Shown here: positions 59,288-64,000 of the stretch, in pieces
Layout of the letters: each line of letters begins with the position of its first letter
How positions within the stretch are numbered: the first letter of the stretch is position 1
NCBI RefSeq assembly: GCF_006716565.1
Contig: NZ_VFPG01000001.1
Location: forward strand, 434,001 to 498,000
Length of the DNA: 64,000 nt
Direction of reading: 5' to 3'
From: Nocardia bhagyanarayanae
Lineage (GTDB): Bacteria; Actinomycetota; Actinomycetes; Mycobacteriales; Mycobacteriaceae
Position numbers and translations under genes: made by a program
The notes under the pieces: model-generated
Seen by the model: the letters and a program-made list of their open reading frames with translations, nothing else
The model's database searches: none
What the model was told of the DNA's origin: nothing

Positions 59288-59311
59288 AGTTTTTATACGT
59301 GTATAAAAACT
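59288..59311. promoter_or_regulatory. 24-bp palindromic operator between tetR-like and MFS genes
   Basis: AGTTTTTATAC and its exact complement GTATAAAAACT flank a 2-bp centre. It is strikingly AT-rich in a GC-rich region and contains -10-like TATAAA in both directions. It is the most likely binding site of the neighbouring TetR protein. Confidence 0.8.
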
Positions 59312-60747
59312 CGAATCAGCGACCGGGCGTGGCGTTGACGGCGGTCGCTGTCGCGCAGTTCATGGTCGCGTTGGACATGGCGGTGGTGAATGTGGCGCTG
59401 CCCGCGATCCGGGCCGAGCTCGGGTTCGCGCCGCTCGATCTGGCGTGGGTGGTCCACGTCTACGCCCTGACTTTCGGCGGTTTTCTGCTGCTCGGCGGCA
59501 AGTCCGCCGATGTGTTCGGGCGGCGCAGGCTCTTCCTCGGTGGTCTCGTCGTCTTCGGAATCGCTTCGTTGGCAGGCGGTTTCGCGCAGGCGCCGTGGGA
59601 ACTGGTCGCGGTGAGGGCGATTCAGGGCCTCGCCGCCGCGGCGGTCGCACCCGCCGCACTCGCGACGCTCACCACCACCTTCGCCGAAGGGCCCGCCAGG
59701 GTTCGGGCGCTCGGTGTGTGGGGTGCGGTGAACGCGGCGGGCGGTGCGATGGGCGTGCTGGTCGGCGGGCTGCTCACCGAATATCTGAGCTGGCGCTGGG
59801 TGATGTTGATCAACGTGCCGATCGTGGTCGTCGCGGTGGGCGCGGTGCTGGCGGGCGTCGCGCCCGGCGCGGCGGGCGGTGCGGCGAAACGGCTGGACAT
59901 GGTCGGCGCGGTGCTGGCCACCGGCGGTGTCGGTCTGCTGGTGCTCGGCGTGATCGGCACCGAGCGCCACGGCTGGCTCTCGGCGACCACCGGCGCGACG
60001 TTGGCGGTCGCGGCGGTGGCGCTCGCCGCGTTCGTCGGCTGGGAAGCGCGGGCGGCGGATCCGCTGCTGCGCATCGGGTTGTTCGCCAATCGCTGGGTGA
60101 GCGGCGCGAATCTGTTCGTATTCCTAGCCAGCGCAGGGCAATTCGCGGCCTTCTACCTGATGTCGCTGTACCTCCAGCAGGTGCTCGGGATGAGGGCGGG
60201 AGTGGCGGGCGCGGCGTTCGTGCCGTTCTCGCTCGCGGTGATCGCGGGCACCGTGGCGGCCGCCAAGCTCGGCGCGCGTCGGTCGCCGCGCGGCGCGCTG
60301 GTCGCGGGCGGTGCGATCACGGCCGTCGGCATCGGATGGTTCGCGCTGATCAGTCCGGACGGCAACTTCCTCGCCGATGTGCTCGGTCCGTCGCTGATCG
60401 GCGGGTTCGGACTCGGATTGTGCCTCGCGCCGGTCGCGACCGCGGCGACGATGGGCGTCGCGCGCACCGAAGCCGGAATGGCCTCGGGAGTCTTCAACAG
60501 CGCGCGGCAGCTGGGCGGCAGCATCGGCGTCGCCGCGCTGGCCACGCTTGCCGCCACCCGCACCGGCAACCGGATGGACCCGGTCGGCCTCAACGAGGGC
60601 TACGCGCTCGGTCTGACCGTGGCCGCCCTGCTCTTCGTGACGGCGGCGATGGTAGCGGCCTTCGCGCTACCCCGGAACGACCGAGCGACGAGCCCGCGGG
60701 ACTTCGAAAACCCACTCTCGGAAGAGCTTTCCGAGTCGAACCGATGA
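59299..60747 (+). CDS. MFS drug exporter, DHA2 (EmrB/QacA) type
   Basis: 482 residues, 14 predicted membrane helices. 'FMVALDMAVVNVALPAI' (helix 1 motif of DHA2 proteins) and motif A 'GGKSADVFGRRRLFLGG' are present, followed by 'LTTTFAEGPARVRALGVWG' and 'GGLLTEYLSWRWVMLINVP' (motif C region). It uses the proton gradient to export drugs or hydrophobic compounds across the plasma membrane. The GTG at 59299 lies inside the palindromic operator, so either the mRNA is almost leaderless or translation begins at GTG 59329. The neighbouring TetR gene is its likely regulator. Confidence 0.93.
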   Translation: MYKNSNQRPGVALTAVAVAQFMVALDMAVVNVALPAIRAELGFAPLDLAWVVHVYALTFGGFLLLGGKSADVFGRRRLFLGGLVVFGIASLAGGFAQAPWELVAVRAIQGLAAAAVAPAALATLTTTFAEGPARVRALGVWGAVNAAGGAMGVLVGGLLTEYLSWRWVMLINVPIVVVAVGAVLAGVAPGAAGGAAKRLDMVGAVLATGGVGLLVLGVIGTERHGWLSATTGATLAVAAVALAAFVGWEARAADPLLRIGLFANRWVSGANLFVFLASAGQFAAFYLMSLYLQQVLGMRAGVAGAAFVPFSLAVIAGTVAAAKLGARRSPRGALVAGGAITAVGIGWFALISPDGNFLADVLGPSLIGGFGLGLCLAPVATAATMGVARTEAGMASGVFNSARQLGGSIGVAALATLAATRTGNRMDPVGLNEGYALGLTVAALLFVTAAMVAAFALPRNDRATSPRDFENPLSEELSESNR

Positions 60748-60758
60748 AAGGAAAATCC

Positions 60759-61138
60759 ATGACACCGATCGACCTGTTCGCCCGCGCCCTCCGATTCCAC
60801 CCCGACGGCAACGTCGAGGTCGGCCCCCGCCGCATGGCCGACGACTCCGGCGGCTGGCAGCTGGCCGCCTTCCAGGTGGAAACCGACGCCGACGTGCACG
60901 CCGACCACTGGGAGATCCACCCGTCCAGCGCGGAAGCCGTCTGCTGCCTCTCCGGTGGTTCCGTCTCTACCTGCGCCCGGAGCACCCTGGCGATCCCGAA
61001 ACCGTGGTTCCCCTGCGCGCGGGCGCCGCCTTCGTCGTTCCGCGAAACCGTTGGCACCGCATCGAACTCGATCGACCCTCGACCGTCATGTCCATCGGTC
61101 TGCGTGGCGGAACCCGTCAGGAGCGCGTCACCCCGTGA
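60759..61138 (+). pseudogene. Cupin-domain gene broken by a one-base frameshift
   Basis: It starts at ATG 60759 (MTPIDLFARALRFHPDGNVE) with AAAGGA upstream, 11 bases after the MFS stop. The first ~67 codons read as a cupin ('DVHADHWEIHPSSAEAVCCL', then 'SGG'). Near 60955-60965 the frame is lost. In another frame the homologous remainder continues as 'RLYLRPEHPGDPETVVPLRA', 'AFVVPRNRWHRIELDRPSTV' and 'LRGGTRQERVTP', and stops at 61136-61138. The total length of 380 bases is one short of a multiple of three, as expected for a single deletion or a sequencing error. The intact protein would be about 126 residues. Its last 11 bases overlap the convergent membrane-protein gene. Confidence 0.8.
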
Positions 61139-62216
61139 CGCCGACGCCCTGCTTCGACCACTCCTTGGCGAGCCGGAGCAGATCGCGCAGGCCCGTAGTG
61201 CGGTCGTCGGCTCTGATCAATTCCGGGGCAGCGGTGTGGATGCCGTCGCGTGCGCGCGGCGGCATACCGGAAGTTTTCGCCCGTACGGCGTGCGCGATTC
61301 GCCTCGCGTAGGCATCCATGCCCGGCTCGTCCGACGACGCGGGCTCGTACGGGCGCAGGTGCATCAGCGCGTCCTGGATCTCGACCGTCATCCGGTACAG
61401 CCGCGACATCGGCTCGCCGCGATGCGAATCGTCGGGCAGCAACACGATTTCCGGGACGGCAGCGGTGAGATCGCGCCACAGCGGACGCAACCGCCTGCAC
61501 GCACGGCCGTCGCGATCGAACCCGCTGCGCACCAGCACCGCACTCAGCAGCGGGATCGCGATCAACGCCGTCACCACCGCAAGCATCACGAAAGTAGTTA
61601 CGGCCCATGGTAAGCCGGGCTCGATGGTCCGCATGCCCGCGATGATGCGGAGCGCCCCGACGCCCGAGGCGAAGCAGCAGTACAGCCCGAAGGCGAGCAG
61701 AGCGAAGTATGCCCAACGCTCCCGCGGCGTCGGATCAGGTGTGCGCAGTTCCCTCACGCACGCCCTGGCGATCAGCGCTCCGCAACTGATGGCGACGAAA
61801 CTGCCCGCCGTCCAGATCACCCTGTTCTGGGCGGCGGGGGTGCCGAGCGGCCAGCCGAGCAGGTCGACCAGCGCGGGACCCAGCAGGATGACCGCGCCGG
61901 TCGCGGCACCGACCCTGTTGTACCTCCGCTGCCGGGATCGCAGCGTCTCGGCGTCCATACCGTCGAGCAGCCTGGCGAACCCGTACGCGTAGGCCAGCGT
62001 CATGGCGCCGACTCCGAGAAACAACCGCTCCCCCAGATCGCGCATGCCCAGCACGCTCGCGATCTCGTACAGCACTATCGCCGCCAGGTCCCAGCTCAAC
62101 GTCGCGTTGATCAGCCGATCGATCAGCAACTCGTTCACCAGGAACCAGCGCCCCCCGACGATCGCGGCGAGGAACACGGTCACCGCCGCCACGACAACGA
62201 GCGGCACAGTACTCAC
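61128..62216 (-). CDS. MAB_1171c-like membrane protein
   Basis: 362 residues. The N-terminal ~240 residues hold about seven hydrophobic helices ('VPLVVVAAVTVFLAAIVGG', 'FLGVGAMTLAYAYGFARL', 'AFGLYCCFASGVGALRII', 'VTTFVMLAVVTALIAIPLLS'). The cytoplasmic C-terminal domain has 'RRLRPLWRDLTAAVPEIVLL', then 'SRLYRMTVEIQDALMHLRPY', the signature of the actinobacterial MAB_1171c putative-transporter/DUF6545 family. The function is unknown; a regulatory or transport role has been suggested only by family name. It lies 47 bases after the Uma2-like gene on the same strand and may be co-transcribed with it. Confidence 0.8.
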   Translation of the reverse strand: MSTVPLVVVAAVTVFLAAIVGGRWFLVNELLIDRLINATLSWDLAAIVLYEIASVLGMRDLGERLFLGVGAMTLAYAYGFARLLDGMDAETLRSRQRRYNRVGAATGAVILLGPALVDLLGWPLGTPAAQNRVIWTAGSFVAISCGALIARACVRELRTPDPTPRERWAYFALLAFGLYCCFASGVGALRIIAGMRTIEPGLPWAVTTFVMLAVVTALIAIPLLSAVLVRSGFDRDGRACRRLRPLWRDLTAAVPEIVLLPDDSHRGEPMSRLYRMTVEIQDALMHLRPYEPASSDEPGMDAYARRIAHAVRAKTSGMPPRARDGIHTAAPELIRADDRTTGLRDLLRLAKEWSKQGVGVTG

Positions 62217-62263
62217 GCCAGCACTTTAATCCGCCAGCAGCCGGAAGCGATTCGCCTGGTCGA

Positions 62264-62845
62264 CTAGCGAACGAGGTCGGCGAAGCCGATTTCGCCGACG
62301 ACGACATGCTCGAGCTCGAGGAACCCTTCCCGGTGCAGCCGGTGCAGGCGGTACTCCCCCGCGTGCGCGTCGAGACGGAATTCGCGCACCTCTTCGATCT
62401 CGTACTTGGTGTCGAGTGAAATCACCAGGTACAGCGGGATTCCTACCCGGGCGTACTGCGCTTTCTTGTCGAGCAGGTCTTCGGCCGCCGTCGAAGGCGC
62501 CGACACCTCGACCACGATCAGGGCGTCGGCGGCCTCTGGTTTCGCGCCGCGTTCGGGTAGGCAGCGGTAGACGGTGACGTCCGGTCGACGGAAGGTGAAC
62601 TTCGGCACCCGCCACAGCACCACGTCGATATCGGTCTCGGCCCGAATGCACGGCTCGGTGCTCGGCAGTTGCTCCATGGCGCTCGCTAGCCTGCGCGCGA
62701 CCCGATTGTGTTCGGGCGCCGGTGACTCGCAAACGATCACGTGCCCGTGCACCACCTCGATCTCGCGGGCGATGTTCTCCGGCAGCCGACGGTACTGCTC
62801 TTCGGTCATCTCGTGCGGCAGCCGCTCCGGCAGCTCCGTGGTCAT
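62264..62845 (-). CDS. Uma2-like PD-(D/E)XK nuclease-fold protein
   Basis: 193 residues from ATG 62843-62845 (MTTELPERLPHEMTEEQYRR). The Uma2 pattern is clear: 'PENIAREIEVVHGHVIVCES', 'PAPEHNRVARRLASAMEQL', 'RRPDVTVY' and 'ALIVVEVSAPSTAAEDLLDK'. The 'RPDV' Asp and 'VVEVSAPST..ED...K' correspond to the conserved acidic/Lys positions of the nuclease fold. Members are widespread in actinobacteria and cyanobacteria, but activity and role are mostly untested. It is divergent from the siderophore-binding gene. Confidence 0.88.
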   Translation of the reverse strand: MTTELPERLPHEMTEEQYRRLPENIAREIEVVHGHVIVCESPAPEHNRVARRLASAMEQLPSTEPCIRAETDIDVVLWRVPKFTFRRPDVTVYRCLPERGAKPEAADALIVVEVSAPSTAAEDLLDKKAQYARVGIPLYLVISLDTKYEIEEVREFRLDAHAGEYRLHRLHREGFLELEHVVVGEIGFADLVR

Positions 62846-62910
62846 GGCAGCAACGTACCGAGCCGAAGCGGCGGCATATCTATCCGACCAGGGGCGGACG
62901 CGAGATATGG

Positions 62911-62929
62911 ATAGGTTAGGCTTGGCTGA
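62911..62929 (+). promoter_or_regulatory. IdeR/DtxR-like iron box
   Basis: ATAGGTTAGGCTTGGCTGA matches 14 of 19 positions of the IdeR consensus as recalled (TTAGGTTAGGCTAACCTAA). It lies about 60 bases before the iron-siderophore binding protein start. Repression when iron is plentiful is predicted. Confidence 0.65.
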
Positions 62930-62990
62930 CTTGTTCTGGTGGCTCGGTGAGGGCCGGTCGAGGAGTTCCTCGGTGAAGGAGGGTTCAACG

Positions 62991-63971
62991 ATGAGGTCTG
63001 TTCGAGCGTCCCGCGGGTGGGCGCGGGCGGCGGTGGCCGTGCTGGCCGGCGCCATGGCCCTCGGCGTCACCGCATGCGGCTCGTCGAGCGACGCGACGGG
63101 CGGGGACGGCGAGTCGATCACCGTCAGCCACGTCAGGGGCGAGACCACCATCACCGGGGTCCCGGAGAAGATCGTCGTGCTGGGCAACCAGTGGCTCGAC
63201 ACCAGCCTCGCGCTCGGCGTGACGCCCGCCGCCTACATCGACAACGTCGCCGTGCTCGGCAAGAGCGCGCCGCCGTGGCAGCCGAAGCTGGGCGAGTCCG
63301 CGAAGCCGCTGAACACCACGGGTAATTTGGCCGAGCAGGTCGCGGCGCTGGAACCGGACCTGATCCTGGCCGACTCCTTCATCGCCGACCAGAAGAACTA
63401 CGACGAGTTCTCCAAGGTCGCGCCGACCCTGCCCGGCTTGAGCAAGGAAATCATCACGCCCTGGCAGGATCTGGTGACCACGCTCGGCAAGGTGCTGCAC
63501 AAGCAGGACGAGGCCGCCAAGCTGGTCGCGGGAGTCAACGACAAGATCGCGGGCATCACCGCGGCCAACCCCGGCCTGCGGGGCAAGACCTTCGCGAGCA
63601 CCTGGCTGGCCAGCATGACCCAGCTGATGGTTCTCAACGACCCGAACGACGGCTCGGCCAAGGTGTTCGCCCAGCTCGGCCTCGGCATCCCGAAGAACCT
63701 CGTCGACCTGCCCGCCAACCAGGGCCGCGTCGCCCTGTCGCCGGAGCGTATCAACGAGCTGACCGCCGACCTGCTGCTCGCCGGTTACTCGACCGGTATG
63801 GACGAGAAGTGGCGCCAGCTGCCCGGTTACGCGGAATTGCCCGCGGTACGGAAGGACTCGGTCGTCTTCCTCACCACGCAGGAGATCACCGCGGTCAACC
63901 AGCCGACCGTACTGTCCACCCCGTACATCCTGGACAAGCTGTCGCCCGCGCTGGCCAACGCCGCGAAGTAA
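62991..63971 (+). CDS. Iron-siderophore ABC transporter substrate-binding lipoprotein
   Basis: 326 residues from ATG 62991, preceded by AAGGAGG. The signal peptide 'RAAVAVLAGAMALGVTACGS' carries the lipobox GVTAC, so the protein is membrane-anchored outside the cell. The mature part has class III binding-protein features: 'ITGVPEKIVVLGNQWLDTSL', 'NLAEQVAALEPDLILADSF' and a C-terminal 'LSTPYILDKLSPAL'. It binds ferric siderophore and delivers it to an ABC permease (not in the window; probably downstream of 64000). An IdeR-like box upstream suggests iron control. The 29 bases after the stop contain AGGAG, possibly the ribosome-binding site of a following gene. Confidence 0.92.
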   Translation: MRSVRASRGWARAAVAVLAGAMALGVTACGSSSDATGGDGESITVSHVRGETTITGVPEKIVVLGNQWLDTSLALGVTPAAYIDNVAVLGKSAPPWQPKLGESAKPLNTTGNLAEQVAALEPDLILADSFIADQKNYDEFSKVAPTLPGLSKEIITPWQDLVTTLGKVLHKQDEAAKLVAGVNDKIAGITAANPGLRGKTFASTWLASMTQLMVLNDPNDGSAKVFAQLGLGIPKNLVDLPANQGRVALSPERINELTADLLLAGYSTGMDEKWRQLPGYAELPAVRKDSVVFLTTQEITAVNQPTVLSTPYILDKLSPALANAAK

Positions 63972-64000
63972 GCGAAAACGCGAGAAGTAATAGGAGTTTC

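Overview
The window looks like chromosomal DNA of a mycolic-acid actinomycete, most probably Nocardia or a close relative. The reasons are very high GC content, GTG/TTG starts, SecY, MetAP and ribosomal proteins of mycobacterial/nocardial type, a type VII secretion (T7SS) style WXG100 gene, and an IdeR-like iron box. No rRNA, tRNA, CRISPR array or insertion sequence was seen.

Region 1 (1-43014, minus strand). Two thirds of the window is one uninterrupted reading frame of at least 14,036 codons. It starts at 42110 and runs off the left edge. It follows a small WXG100-like gene and a YbaB/EbfC-like gene in a tight cassette that resembles T7SS toxin loci such as the CpnT locus. From the N-terminus the giant protein has a CpnT/WXG100-like helical domain and an Ala/Gly/Pro linker, then a DUF1023-like alpha/beta hydrolase fold without its nucleophile, then a papain-fold (glutamine-deamidase-like) domain. 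Two fused papain-fold plus HExxH-peptidase modules follow, then a long series of decayed relatives of those peptidase modules. After these come two copies of a composite module pair with a third HExxH domain between them. The tail is a very long disordered region of tandem repeats. A ~55-residue alpha/beta unit recurs about ten times along the chain. No function beyond 'T7SS-associated polymorphic-toxin-like giant protein' can be asserted.

Region 2 (43015-46617). Divergent from the cassette lie dtd (D-aminoacyl-tRNA deacylase) and a TPR-like gene of unknown role. An intergenic stretch with a TTCG-loop hairpin and short direct repeats follows, then a convergent F420/flavin (LLM-class) oxidoreductase gene.

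Region 3 (46711-55893, minus strand). This is the spc ribosomal-protein cluster with secY-adk-map. The order is rplN-rplX-rplE-rpsN, then a Fic-family gene and a small exported protein, then rpsH-rplF-rplR-rpsE-rpmD-rplO, then secY-adk-map. The two inserted genes split the normally continuous rpsN-rpsH junction. The first half ends in a strong hairpin. The second half has its own promoter, which shares a ~20-bp core with the promoter upstream of rplN. Hairpin terminators also follow rplO and map.

Region 4 (56224-64000). This holds an M13 zinc metallopeptidase lipoprotein, a divergent TetR regulator and DHA2-type MFS exporter pair with a 24-bp palindromic operator, a cupin gene broken by a frameshift, an MAB_1171c-like membrane protein, and a Uma2-like nuclease-fold gene. 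The last gene is an iron-siderophore binding lipoprotein preceded by an IdeR-like box.
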